Source: an uncultured Clostridia bacterium
GTDB taxonomy: Bacteria; Bacillota; Clostridia; TANB77; CAG-508
DNA length: 61,881 bases
Direction: 5' to 3'
Assembly (NCBI GenBank): GCA_934130975.1
Contig: CAKOYU010000011.1
Coordinates: 1 to 61,881 of the forward strand
In this document: positions 36,897-44,780 of the stretch, piece by piece
Position numbering within the stretch: the stretch's first letter is position 1
Layout: each line of letters opens with the position of its first letter
Translations under genes and position numbers: made by a program
Notes under the pieces: model-generated
The model's input: the letters and a program-made list of their open reading frames with translations, nothing else
Told to the model about the DNA's origin: nothing
Database searches by the model: none

Positions 36897-37745
36897 ATGG
36901 GAGTTGGAATAGCACTAGCAGGTGGAGGAATTAGAGGAATTGCACATGCAGGAGTTTTAAAGGCTCTAGAAGATAATAATATAGAAATAGAAGCGATAGG
37001 TGGAACAAGTGCAGGAAGCATTGTTGCCACCTTATATGCTATGGGTTACAAACCATATTACATTTATATATTATTCAAAAGATATGCACAAGAAATAATA
37101 AATATAGGAAATGCATCATTACTAAATGGATTTAATAATTTACTAAAAAATAAAAAAGTAGGAATTTCTGGATTAAATGATGGAACTATGCTTGAAAAAA
37201 TGTTTAATGAATTAGCTTTAAGAAAAAAGGTAAGAACTGTTGGTGATATAAAAATGCCACTTGTAATATCAACAGTAGACATTAAAGAAGCAAAAGAATA
37301 TATAATTACTAATTGCGCCATAAGAGATAATTTTAAAGATAATTTAATAACTGAAATAGAAATAGGAAAGGCTGTAAGAGCAAGCAGTAGCTTTCCAGCA
37401 TTTTTCTGCCCATGTGAATATAAAAAACATATTTTTATGGATGGAGGAGTTTTAGACAATATTCCAATTTTACCATTAAAACAAATTTATAACAAAAAAA
37501 TTATTGCTGTTAATTTTGAGTCCGATCCTGTACAAGAAAATGGAGATGTAATGGATATAATAATGAAGACTCTTGATATAATGGGAAATAAAATTTCTGA
37601 AAAGAGCTTAGAACAAAGTGATTTGATTCTAACTGTTCCAACTGATAGGGCTGGATTATTTGATATTGATAAATTAGATAAGTGCTATAAATTTGGTTAT
37701 GATACTGTTATTAAAAATATTGATAAAATAAAAGATTGCCAATAG
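36897..37745 (+). CDS. Patatin-like phospholipase
   Basis: This 282-residue serine lipid acyl hydrolase of the RssA/YchK type has the oxyanion loop AGGGIRGIAHAGVL at residues 8-21, nucleophile Ser in GGTSAGS near residue 42 and catalytic Asp in MDGGVLDNIPI near residue 182. There is no signal peptide, so it acts in the cytoplasm or at the inner membrane face. A TAGGAGG site precedes the ATG, with an AT-rich palindrome (36855-36880) just upstream. Substrate not defined. Confidence 0.88.
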   Translation: MGVGIALAGGGIRGIAHAGVLKALEDNNIEIEAIGGTSAGSIVATLYAMGYKPYYIYILFKRYAQEIINIGNASLLNGFNNLLKNKKVGISGLNDGTMLEKMFNELALRKKVRTVGDIKMPLVISTVDIKEAKEYIITNCAIRDNFKDNLITEIEIGKAVRASSSFPAFFCPCEYKKHIFMDGGVLDNIPILPLKQIYNKKIIAVNFESDPVQENGDVMDIIMKTLDIMGNKISEKSLEQSDLILTVPTDRAGLFDIDKLDKCYKFGYDTVIKNIDKIKDCQ

Positions 37746-37749
37746 GAAT

Positions 37750-38003
37750 GCAACTTTTTACAGATTTTTAATATTTAATTTACTAGAATACTTTCAAATA
37801 TAAACCTTGAATGAAATGACGAATGTGCATGGAGAAACGCTAGAACTTCTATGTAGTTTTATGGAAAGAGTTCACGATAGTGGAAGGGTGCCATAAAACA
37901 AATTAGAAGTTCTAAAGTTTCGTAATAAGCCGAGGCATGTAATGAAAAGTTTATATTTGAAAGTATTCTTATATTATTATAAAAAAAATCTGTAAAAAGT
38001 TGC
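37750..38003 (+). repeat. Nested palindromic structured element, copy B
   Basis: A 254-bp nested palindrome is centred near 37877 and starts five bases after the patatin stop. The stems are 37750-37769/37984-38003 (20 bp perfect), 37785-37808/37946-37969 (23 of 24), the inner arm around 37834-37851/37904-37921 and 37856-37864/37891-37899 (9 bp perfect). The conserved internal loop has GACGAATGTGCATGG (37818-37832) and AAGCCGAGGCATGTAATG (37927-37944). The tip is UUCAC-GAUA-GUGGA. Compared with copy A, pairs C37846-G37909 and G37856-C37899 are both A-T in copy A, so pairing is kept. It accounts for most of the 328-base gap before the next gene. Confidence 0.87.
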
Positions 38004-38073
38004 AAAAAATTAACAAATTTTGAACCAAACATAAAAAACAACAGTCTTATATAAAGAAAAGGGGGAATATAAG

Positions 38074-39939
38074 ATGAAAGAAAAGAAAAAAATAATTTTT
38101 ATTTTATTAATAGCACTATTCACACTATTAATATCAGCAACAGTTGTAAAAGCAAGAACAGGAGCATTTCATAACTTTACAGGATTATATGTAAAAACCA
38201 CAGAAGCAGAAAAAGGAGAAAAGGTATATGTTGACCTTTACTGCATGGATGATGTAACATCAGTAAGAGTATTTTTAATGGGAAATACACAATACTTAAC
38301 AGCAGATGTATATGACATAAAAACAAGCAATCCATATTTTATAATGCCTGAAGCAGTTATAGAAGGAGTTCAATATGAAATAACAATGATAGAAGTAAAA
38401 TGCAATGATGAAACTGTTAATTATGCAACAGCTCAAGGTGGTATGAATTACACTAACTGTTTTGGAAAAAAATATGTAAAAGCAGTATCAGCAACAAAAA
38501 AGAATACTTTAGAATTAACTAATTTATCATTAGGATCACATTATAATACAATAACAAAAGGAAAAGTAGAAAGATTATGGTTAGATGTTGAAATTAAAGG
38601 AACAGGAGATGTAGATCTTGTTACAATAGTTGTAAGAAACAAAAACGAATATAATTCAGCAGCATTATTAACATTAGAAAGTGAAAATGGATTACAATAC
38701 ATTGATTTTTCTAAAGTATGGAATATGTCAAATTTAGTTGACGGAGATTACTATATTTCAAATGTTTATATAAATCCAAACAAAGAAGATTATATTGTAT
38801 ATAGTAAAGGCGAAGTTGACGGAGACACAAACCAATTGAATTTTGATGTTAACTTCAAAATTGCAAATCAAGAAAAAGAAACAACATCTACAACAGAGAC
38901 AACAGCATTAAAATCAATATCTTTATCAAGTGAAAATGCAAAACAAAATGATAAAGTTTATGTTGATATGACAGTATCAGATTTTAAAGTAGCACAAGCA
39001 ATGTTATCATTTAATGATACTACAAATGGAAAAAACTTTGTTGTATATTTAAAAGATATAGCTAATAAGCCATATTTTGTAATACCATTTACAACAGAAG
39101 CTGGAAATTATGAATTAAATTATGTTACATTAAAAGACAAAGAAGGAAACAAAAAAGAATATAGAAAAGGCGATGCAATGTCAACAATTGAACATTTTGA
39201 TTTTGATTCAGTAATAACAGTTGAAGAAAATAACTTAGATGGTGTAGACATATTAAACATAGATAATGACAAAATAACTATGGAAATAATTAAAAAGATA
39301 AGTGAAGTAGAATCAAATATAAAAATTGAAGTTGATGCTTCAACTAATCCAATAATAAGTCAAGCATTATTTGATGCAATAAAAGGTCAAGACAAAATAT
39401 TAGTAATAAAATATAATGACATTGAATGGATATTTAATGGAAATGATATCAAAGGTGCAAAATCAATAGATGTAAGTGTACAAATAAATGATAATGTAGA
39501 TGAACTAACAGGATTAAGCACAGGAATAAATATTATTTTTGCAGATAATGGTGTACTTCCAGGAAAATGCCTAATACGAATTGCAAATTCTAATATTATG
39601 AACAATATTTTAAATAGCAAAGACGCTAATGTATATTATTATTATAATGATCAAAAATTATATGATGAGATTGGAAATGACTTAAAAATGACAGAAGATG
39701 GATATTATGAATTTTATATAGATCATAATTCATCATATGTAATTACAACAGAAAAATTAGCAGATTCATATATAGCTAACAAAATATCAGATACAGCTAA
39801 TTTAAATAATAGCACAGCTTTAGAAGCACAAAAAGCAGCAGTATCTACAAATCAAATATTAGCAATTGCCACATTTGTATTTGCAGTATTAGCATTTATA
39901 GTTGCAATGATAAGCTTAAAAAAGAAAAATAATAAATAA
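38074..39939 (+). CDS. Secreted C-terminally anchored surface protein
   Basis: This 621-residue protein has a signal peptide (residues 1-28, ending VVKA) and two related N-terminal domains of about 130 residues; each contains a D-x-V-x-x-x-x-L/F strand and a PYF-I/V-P segment (SNPYFIMPEA and NKPYFVIPFT). A later beta-rich domain follows. A C-terminal membrane helix (ILAIATFVFAVLAFIVAMISL) with a KKKNNK tail completes it. It lacks a sortase motif, so it is tethered by the helix. The paired PYF repeats suggest an internal duplication. It lies alone between copy B of the palindromic element and a strong terminator. The function is unknown. Confidence 0.75.
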   Translation: MKEKKKIIFILLIALFTLLISATVVKARTGAFHNFTGLYVKTTEAEKGEKVYVDLYCMDDVTSVRVFLMGNTQYLTADVYDIKTSNPYFIMPEAVIEGVQYEITMIEVKCNDETVNYATAQGGMNYTNCFGKKYVKAVSATKKNTLELTNLSLGSHYNTITKGKVERLWLDVEIKGTGDVDLVTIVVRNKNEYNSAALLTLESENGLQYIDFSKVWNMSNLVDGDYYISNVYINPNKEDYIVYSKGEVDGDTNQLNFDVNFKIANQEKETTSTTETTALKSISLSSENAKQNDKVYVDMTVSDFKVAQAMLSFNDTTNGKNFVVYLKDIANKPYFVIPFTTEAGNYELNYVTLKDKEGNKKEYRKGDAMSTIEHFDFDSVITVEENNLDGVDILNIDNDKITMEIIKKISEVESNIKIEVDASTNPIISQALFDAIKGQDKILVIKYNDIEWIFNGNDIKGAKSIDVSVQINDNVDELTGLSTGINIIFADNGVLPGKCLIRIANSNIMNNILNSKDANVYYYYNDQKLYDEIGNDLKMTEDGYYEFYIDHNSSYVITTEKLADSYIANKISDTANLNNSTALEAQKAAVSTNQILAIATFVFAVLAFIVAMISLKKKNNK

Positions 39940-39943
39940 TAAT

Positions 39944-39983
39944 AAAAACGGTCAAAAAGGTTATTCCTATTGACCGTTTTTTA
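39944..39983 (+). terminator. Strong terminator after the surface protein gene
   Basis: AAAAACGGTCAA pairs perfectly with TTGACCGTTTTT across a 14-base loop and ends in a T run. Confidence 0.9.
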
Positions 39984-40031
39984 ATAATCCACATATAATA
40001 TCAAAAGAATAGATGGAAGGAAAGAAGTGCT

Positions 40032-41162
40032 ATGGATATTATATATTTAGACAATAGTGCAACAACTAAAATAAAAACAGAAGTATTGAATGAAATGATG
40101 CCATATTTGACAACTGAATATGGCAATGCATCATCATTATATTCTGTAGGAAGAAAGGCAAAAAGGACAATAGAAAAAGCAAGAAGGCAAGTTGCAGAAT
40201 TAATAAACTGTGATCCACATGAGATATACTTTACTGGAAGTGGATCAGAAAGTGATAATACTGCATTAAAAGGATTTTCATATGCAAATAAAGAAAAAGG
40301 AAATCATATAATCACATCAAAAATAGAACATAATGCAATATTAGAAAGTTGTGAAACTTTAGAAAGGCAAAGATTTGAAGTATCATATATAGGTGTAGAT
40401 GAAAATGGAGTAATTGATTTAGAAGAATTACAAAATGTGATAAGACCAACAACAATATTAATAAGTGTAATGACTGCAAATAATGAGATTGGAACAATTC
40501 AACCAATTGAAAAAATAGCAAAAATAGCACATGATAGAAACATAATATTCCACACAGATGCAGTTCAAGCAATAGGAAATATGCCAATAGATGTACAAAA
40601 AATGAATATAGATATGTTATCATTATCGGGACATAAAATAAATGCACCAAAAGGAATAGGTGCATTGTATATAAAAAAAGGAGTACAGGTAGAAAAATAT
40701 ATAAATGGTGGACATCAAGAAAGAAATCAAAGAGCAGGAACAGAAAATGTTGCAGGTATAGTTGGATTAGGTAAAGCATGTGAAATTGCTAATAAAAATA
40801 TGACAACACATATTAGATATTTAAGCAAATTAAGAGATTATTATTTGATGAAATTACAAAAAGAGATACCAGGAAAATTTAGAATAAATGGAGGAATGGA
40901 GAATAGATTGCCTGGAAATGCAAATATATCATTTAAAGGAATTGATTCATCTGAATTAATTTTTAAATTAGATGAAAGAGGAATTTGTGTTTCAAGCGGA
41001 TCTGCATGTTCATCTGGTAATGTAGAACCATCACATGTATTAACTGCTATAAATGTTCCAGAAGAATATTTGAACTCAGCTATAAGAACAACATTTGGAG
41101 ATAACAATACATTTGAACAAGTAGACTATTTGATAAAATGTTTAAAAGGATTCATAAAATAG
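40032..41162 (+). CDS. Cysteine desulfurase (IscS/NifS family)
   Basis: This PLP enzyme takes sulfur from cysteine for Fe-S clusters or tRNA thiolation. The 376-residue protein has the N-terminus YLDNSATTK, the PLP-lysine motif SLSGHKINAPKGIGAL near residue 198, the GGHQERNQRAGTENV segment and the catalytic Cys loop SSGSACSSGNVEPSHVL near 322. The long flexible SGSACSS loop indicates group I (IscS-like). No iscU or thiI is adjacent, so its acceptor cannot be told. Confidence 0.93.
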   Translation: MDIIYLDNSATTKIKTEVLNEMMPYLTTEYGNASSLYSVGRKAKRTIEKARRQVAELINCDPHEIYFTGSGSESDNTALKGFSYANKEKGNHIITSKIEHNAILESCETLERQRFEVSYIGVDENGVIDLEELQNVIRPTTILISVMTANNEIGTIQPIEKIAKIAHDRNIIFHTDAVQAIGNMPIDVQKMNIDMLSLSGHKINAPKGIGALYIKKGVQVEKYINGGHQERNQRAGTENVAGIVGLGKACEIANKNMTTHIRYLSKLRDYYLMKLQKEIPGKFRINGGMENRLPGNANISFKGIDSSELIFKLDERGICVSSGSACSSGNVEPSHVLTAINVPEEYLNSAIRTTFGDNNTFEQVDYLIKCLKGFIK

Positions 41163-41227
41163 TCTCAAAACAAGTGTTTGCAATGCTTTGCGAAATTTAA
41201 AAAATTTGAAAAAATTATGAAAAACAC

Positions 41228-41256
41228 TTGCAAAATAAACTGAAATGTATTATTAT
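41228..41256 (+). promoter_or_regulatory. Promoter for mraZ-rsmH-ftsL
   Basis: TTGCAA at 41228-41233 and TATTAT at 41251-41256 are 17 bases apart. A 9-bp inverted repeat (41171-41179 with 41222-41230) overlaps the -35 element. Confidence 0.6.
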
Positions 41257-41263
41257 GGTATCG

Positions 41264-41290
41264 AAGTGGTAAAAAGTGGTGCAAAGTGGT
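41264..41290 (+). promoter_or_regulatory. Probable MraZ operator: three GTGGT direct repeats
   Basis: AAGTGGT occurs three times, ending at 41270, 41280 and 41290, an exact 10-bp period, starting eight bases after the -10 element. MraZ is known to bind phased short G-rich direct repeats upstream of its own gene (TGGG-type in E. coli, AAAGTG-type in Mycoplasma). The location in the initially transcribed region suggests autorepression of the operon. Confidence 0.75.
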
Positions 41291-41357
41291 ACGAGATAAT
41301 ATAACTCGACCTGGTGTATGATAGCATCGAAATAAGAGGAAATGAGGTGAAGTTCAA

Positions 41358-41783
41358 TTGTTAATTGGTGAATACGAGCACTCTTTAGACGCAAAAGGTA
41401 GAATGATAATGCCAGCCAAGTTAAGACAAGACATTGGTGAAAAATTCATTATTACTAAAGGTTTAGATGGATGTTTATTCGTATTTTCTCAAAATGAATG
41501 GTTGAATTTCGAAGCAAAACTAAAAGCACTACCACTAACAGACAAAAATGCCAGAAATTTTGTTAGATTTTTCTTATCTGGAGCAACAGAATGTGAAATA
41601 GACAAACAAGGTAGATTTTTAATACCATCAAACTTAAGAGTTGCAGCAAAACTAGAAAAAGACGCTGTAATAGTAGGAGTTGGAACAAGATTAGAAATTT
41701 GGGATAAAGAAATTTGGCAAAAATGTGATGAAAATATCTCTGCAGATGAAATTGCAGAAAATATGACAATGTTAGGTATATAA
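41358..41783 (+). CDS. mraZ: Transcriptional regulator MraZ
   Basis: MraZ is a ring-forming DNA-binding protein of the SpoVT/AbrB fold that controls the division and wall cluster. The 141-residue protein has the two family repeats, each with D-x-x-G-R: LDAKGRMIMPAKLR near residue 10 and IDKQGRFLIPSNLR near 82. It starts with TTG behind GAGGTGAAG, a known habit of this gene. Three GTGGT boxes upstream are its likely binding sites. Confidence 0.94.
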   Translation: MLIGEYEHSLDAKGRMIMPAKLRQDIGEKFIITKGLDGCLFVFSQNEWLNFEAKLKALPLTDKNARNFVRFFLSGATECEIDKQGRFLIPSNLRVAAKLEKDAVIVGVGTRLEIWDKEIWQKCDENISADEIAENMTMLGI

Positions 41784-41971
41784 CTTGCAAAAGTTTATAT
41801 AAAGATACCAAAGACAAAAGTACAAAAGAAATCACACAAAAGAAGAAAATTAAAATACAAAAGACAAAAATTGCTAAAGATAAATTCCAAGAAACAAAAG
41901 AAGTATTAAAAAATGCAGCTGGGGAAATATCAAACTTCGGCTGCAATAATGTTTATAAAAGAGGTGTAAAA

Positions 41972-42901
41972 TTGGAATTTAAGCACAAATCAGTATTGTT
42001 AGAAGAAACAATCAAAGGATTAAATATAAAACCAAATGGAATATATGTAGATGGAACTTTAGGTGGAGCAGGGCATAGTAAGCAAATTTTAAAACAATTA
42101 TCGCCTGAAGGTTTACTCATTGGAATCGATAGAGATACAGAAGCACTAAATGCAGCAAAAGAAAATCTAAAAGAATTCCAAAATGTAAAATATGTACATG
42201 GAAACCATGACGAAATTGAAGAGATATTAGAAAATCTAGGAATAGAAGAAGTTGATGGAATACTATTAGATCTAGGAGTTTCATCATATCAATTAGACGA
42301 AAGAGAAAGAGGATTCAGCTATTTAGGAAATAATGAGCTAGATATGAGAATGGACAAGACTCAAAACTTAACAGCAAAAGAAGTAGTAAACAATTATCCA
42401 GAAGAAAAACTAGCAAATATTATTTATGAATATGGTGAAGAGCGTTTTTCTAGGCAGATTGCGAAAAATGTTTGTATATATCGAAAAACAAAAGAAATTG
42501 AGACAACAGAGGAATTGGTGCAGATAATTGAAAAATCAATGCCTGCATTTGCAAAAAAAGACGGACATCCTGCAAAAAGGACATTTCAAGCAATAAGAAT
42601 AGAAGTAAATGACGAAATAAAGCCATTATATGAAACAGTTAGAAAATGCATAAAGCATTTAAAAACAGGTGGAAGATTAGCAATAATAACATTCCATTCA
42701 TTAGAAGATAGAGCTGTAAAAAATGCATATGTAGATGCACAAGGCAAATGTACATGCCCAAAAGACTTACCATATTGTGTATGTGGGGCAGTATCAGAAG
42801 GAAAAATTATAAATAAAAAACCAATAATAGCAACAAAAGAGGAACAAGAAGAAAACTCAAGATCAAAAAGTGCAAAACTAAGAATTTTCGAAAAAATATA
42901 G
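41972..42901 (+). CDS. rsmH: 16S rRNA (cytosine1402-N4) methyltransferase
   Basis: RsmH (MraW) methylates C1402 of 16S rRNA. The 309-residue protein shows SVLLEETIKGL near its start, the SAM loop VDGTLGGAGHSKQIL near residue 26, DGILLDLGVSSYQLD and the late RLAIITFHSLEDRAVKN. It starts with TTG behind AGAGGTG. The 188 bases between mraZ and rsmH are A-rich, with a small TGCAGC/GCTGCA stem, and hold no recognisable gene; the frame is open there but has no start codon. Confidence 0.95.
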   Translation: MEFKHKSVLLEETIKGLNIKPNGIYVDGTLGGAGHSKQILKQLSPEGLLIGIDRDTEALNAAKENLKEFQNVKYVHGNHDEIEEILENLGIEEVDGILLDLGVSSYQLDERERGFSYLGNNELDMRMDKTQNLTAKEVVNNYPEEKLANIIYEYGEERFSRQIAKNVCIYRKTKEIETTEELVQIIEKSMPAFAKKDGHPAKRTFQAIRIEVNDEIKPLYETVRKCIKHLKTGGRLAIITFHSLEDRAVKNAYVDAQGKCTCPKDLPYCVCGAVSEGKIINKKPIIATKEEQEENSRSKSAKLRIFEKI

Positions 42902-42940
42902 AGATACTAAAGCAAGGGAGAATCAGTAATTCACGCAGGT

Positions 42941-42992
42941 AGGGGACATATCTTGTCCCTAGAGAAAGACCAGTGAAAAAGATGTGTCCCCT
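42941..42992 (+). promoter_or_regulatory. Alternative-hairpin leader upstream of ftsL
   Basis: AGGGGACATATC (42941-42952) can pair with GATGTGTCCCCT (42981-42992) over all 12 positions, with one G-T wobble. Its GGGACA portion can instead pair with TGTCCC (42954-42959) in a tight five-base-loop hairpin. The two structures exclude each other and end 11 bases before the ftsL AAAGGAGG site. They could act as an attenuator-like switch or be a small mobile palindrome. Confidence 0.5.
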
Positions 42993-43017
42993 GTCGTTAA
43001 CAAAGGAGGTGAGAAGC

Positions 43018-43572
43018 ATGCCAAGAAATTCATATCAATACGGAACAAGTCCAAGAAAATATGAACCAGAATATACCAGAACAACAACAAATAACAAAAG
43101 AACAAAAAAACCAGTAAAACAAGTAACAAGAAAAGAAAATAAAAATAAGGTTAATACTAAAGTGAAAGAAAAAAGAGAAACAAAAACAGAAGTGAAAAAA
43201 AATGTTCAAGAAGGAAAAAACAGAGCATTACAAGTAGTAACAGTTTTAGCAATATTTGGTATGCTACTTACTGTAAGTTATAGAGAAATAGCAATAATGG
43301 AGATGTTCAACCAAAAGAAAAATCTAGAAAACAATTTAGCAGTAATCCAAAAAGAAGACGGTCAAGTAGAAAAAAGTATCAAAGAAGTTGAAAGCACTTT
43401 AGACTGGAATAGTATACAACAAAAAGCAGCAGAACAACTTGGTATGCAAAAAAAACCAGGAACACCAGTAGATTTAGATAAAACAGATAATGTTGAGACA
43501 TCTAATGAATTAATAAAAAATGAAGAAACGAGTATAATTGATAGAGTAATAGAATATTTTATAAATAAATAA
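43018..43572 (+). CDS. ftsL: Cell division protein FtsL/DivIC-like
   Basis: FtsL is a bitopic septal protein that joins DivIB and DivIC to regulate septal wall synthesis. The 184-residue protein has a basic, disordered N-terminal cytoplasmic region (about 65 residues, Lys/Thr/Arg-rich), one membrane helix (VVTVLAIFGMLLTVSY) and an extracytoplasmic coiled coil (KKNLENNLAVIQKEDG). The ATG at 43018 is chosen for AAAGGAGG nine bases upstream; an in-frame ATG at 42973 would translate the leader hairpin. Position after rsmH supports ftsL. The cluster ends here at a terminator. Confidence 0.8.
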   Translation: MPRNSYQYGTSPRKYEPEYTRTTTNNKRTKKPVKQVTRKENKNKVNTKVKEKRETKTEVKKNVQEGKNRALQVVTVLAIFGMLLTVSYREIAIMEMFNQKKNLENNLAVIQKEDGQVEKSIKEVESTLDWNSIQQKAAEQLGMQKKPGTPVDLDKTDNVETSNELIKNEETSIIDRVIEYFINK

Positions 43573-43599
43573 AAAACCTATACAAAGTATAGGTTTTTT
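43571..43599. terminator. Bidirectional terminator between ftsL and the HD-GYP gene
   Basis: AAAAAACCTATA pairs perfectly with TATAGGTTTTTT over a CAAAG loop. It overlaps the stop codons of both convergent genes. Confidence 0.9.
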
Positions 43600-44533
43600 A
43601 TACACGAAGTTTTTTTATGTTTTTTATTTCAGCATATAAGTCAGATGCAACTTTTTTTCTAGTATCATATGCTGATTTTAAATCTGAAAATAATTTATCA
43701 AATTCTTCTAAAGTTTCACCACGTTGAAATAAAAGTTTTATATACTGATCATAATATTCAACTTTGTTAGGATTAGAAGAAGCATTCTTTTTCTTAATTA
43801 ATTTTTTAATTTTTTTATATCTTGAAATATCTTTTTCTAATTCTTTAATATAAGTTGAAGTTGAATAAATTTCAAATCTAATGTCATCAATTACAACTTT
43901 CAACAAAGCTTTTACAACTCTTTTATTATTTTTTCCAGCACGTGTATAACGTGTATTTTTCGGAGCATTAGGAGAAGGCTTGGTATTTTGAATAATTATT
44001 TTTAAAGAATCTGTTATACCAATATGAGATTTATATTGACGCTTGTTAACTAAAGCATCATATTCATCTGCTACACGTATAATTTGAGCTTCATAAGGAA
44101 TATCCTTTTGAGTTAAACCTTGAGGATATCCAGTTCCATCAAGAGCTTCATGATGATAATATGCTCCAGCATGATAGGGCCTTAATTTTGGATCTTTTAT
44201 ACACAATTTATACCCAAGAACTGTATGTTTTTTCATAATTTCGTATTCTTCAGGTGTAAGTTTGGAAGGCTTTTGAAGAATAGATGATGGAATAAATAGT
44301 TTTCCAATATCATGTAGATATGCACAAGTAGTACAATATTCTGTAAATCCTTTAGGAAGATGTAGTTTTAGGCACAAATTACATGTAATTGTTGCTACAC
44401 TTTCACAATGTCGTCTTGTATAAATATCTAATGAATCTAATAAATTCAATTGGTATTGTATAGATTTGTCTAAATTATATGATTTTAAGTATGTTTTATC
44501 GTAAAAATCAATTACTTTTTTTATTTCTTTCAT
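43598..44533 (-). CDS. HD-GYP domain phosphohydrolase
   Basis: This 311-residue protein has an HD-GYP domain: HCESVATIT near residue 38, the metal motif LHDIGK near 75, HHEALDGTGYPQGL near 128 and RVADEYDAL near 153. HD-GYP proteins usually hydrolyse cyclic di-GMP. The C-terminal 110 residues are helical and Lys-rich, probably coiled coil. No receiver or sensor domain is fused. It is divergent from the sortase/TasA-like operon, and the two Spo0A boxes between them lie about 100 bases from its start, so both could answer to Spo0A. That link is inference. Confidence 0.87.
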   Translation of the reverse strand: MKEIKKVIDFYDKTYLKSYNLDKSIQYQLNLLDSLDIYTRRHCESVATITCNLCLKLHLPKGFTEYCTTCAYLHDIGKLFIPSSILQKPSKLTPEEYEIMKKHTVLGYKLCIKDPKLRPYHAGAYYHHEALDGTGYPQGLTQKDIPYEAQIIRVADEYDALVNKRQYKSHIGITDSLKIIIQNTKPSPNAPKNTRYTRAGKNNKRVVKALLKVVIDDIRFEIYSTSTYIKELEKDISRYKKIKKLIKKKNASSNPNKVEYYDQYIKLLFQRGETLEEFDKLFSDLKSAYDTRKKVASDLYAEIKNIKKLRV

Positions 44534-44630
44534 TTGTAAAATCCTTTCTCTAAAAAGCTAAATATATAATAACATTAATTTACAAAATAGGCAATACAAA
44601 ATCAATTTAAATTATTAATTGATGAGTTAA

Positions 44631-44647
44631 TGTCGAAGTTTGTCGAA
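44631..44647 (+). promoter_or_regulatory. Two tandem Spo0A boxes
   Basis: TGTCGAA occurs at 44631-44637 and 44641-44647, a centre-to-centre distance of 10 bp, nine bases upstream of a TTGACA -35 element. TGTCGAA is the established Spo0A box, and direct repeats on one DNA face match Spo0A dimer sites in Bacillus promoters. They would bear on the sortase operon and possibly on the divergent HD-GYP gene. Confidence 0.75.
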
Positions 44648-44656
44648 CGATTTTTC

Positions 44657-44685
44657 TTGACAAAAGCAAAAAGTGATGTTAACAT
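44657..44685 (+). promoter_or_regulatory. Promoter of the sortase/TasA-like operon
   Basis: TTGACA at 44657-44662 and TAACAT at 44680-44685 are 17 bases apart. The -10 is weak, as expected for an activator-dependent promoter. The transcript leader is about 90 bases. The remainder of 44534-44780 is AT-rich, with no gene seen. Confidence 0.65.
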
Positions 44686-44780
44686 AGTTATAGAATTTGA
44701 ATTCAAAAATTAAATCAAACAATTTTTTTCGAAAAAAATCAAAAAACTAATTTAATTAAAAATGAGGTGATAGTGAATGT

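Noticed and set aside
37859..38041. 60-codon minus-strand frame inside palindromic copy B
   Set aside because: There is no ribosome site, and the conservation pattern between copies follows base pairing, not codons.
39387..39620. Minus-strand frames opposite long plus-strand genes (for example 39387-39620, 40312-40779, 51122-51358)
   Set aside because: They are Leu/Phe/Ser-rich mirror products of A-rich coding strands with no ribosome sites.
41784..41971. N-terminal extension of RsmH or a Lys-rich gene between mraZ and rsmH
   Set aside because: The frame is open for about 60 codons, but there is no ATG, GTG or TTG and the family N-terminus starts at 41972; A-rich sequence lacks stops by chance.
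43598..44533. HD-GYP gene as part of the FtsL operon
   Set aside because: It is on the opposite strand and separated by a shared bidirectional terminator.
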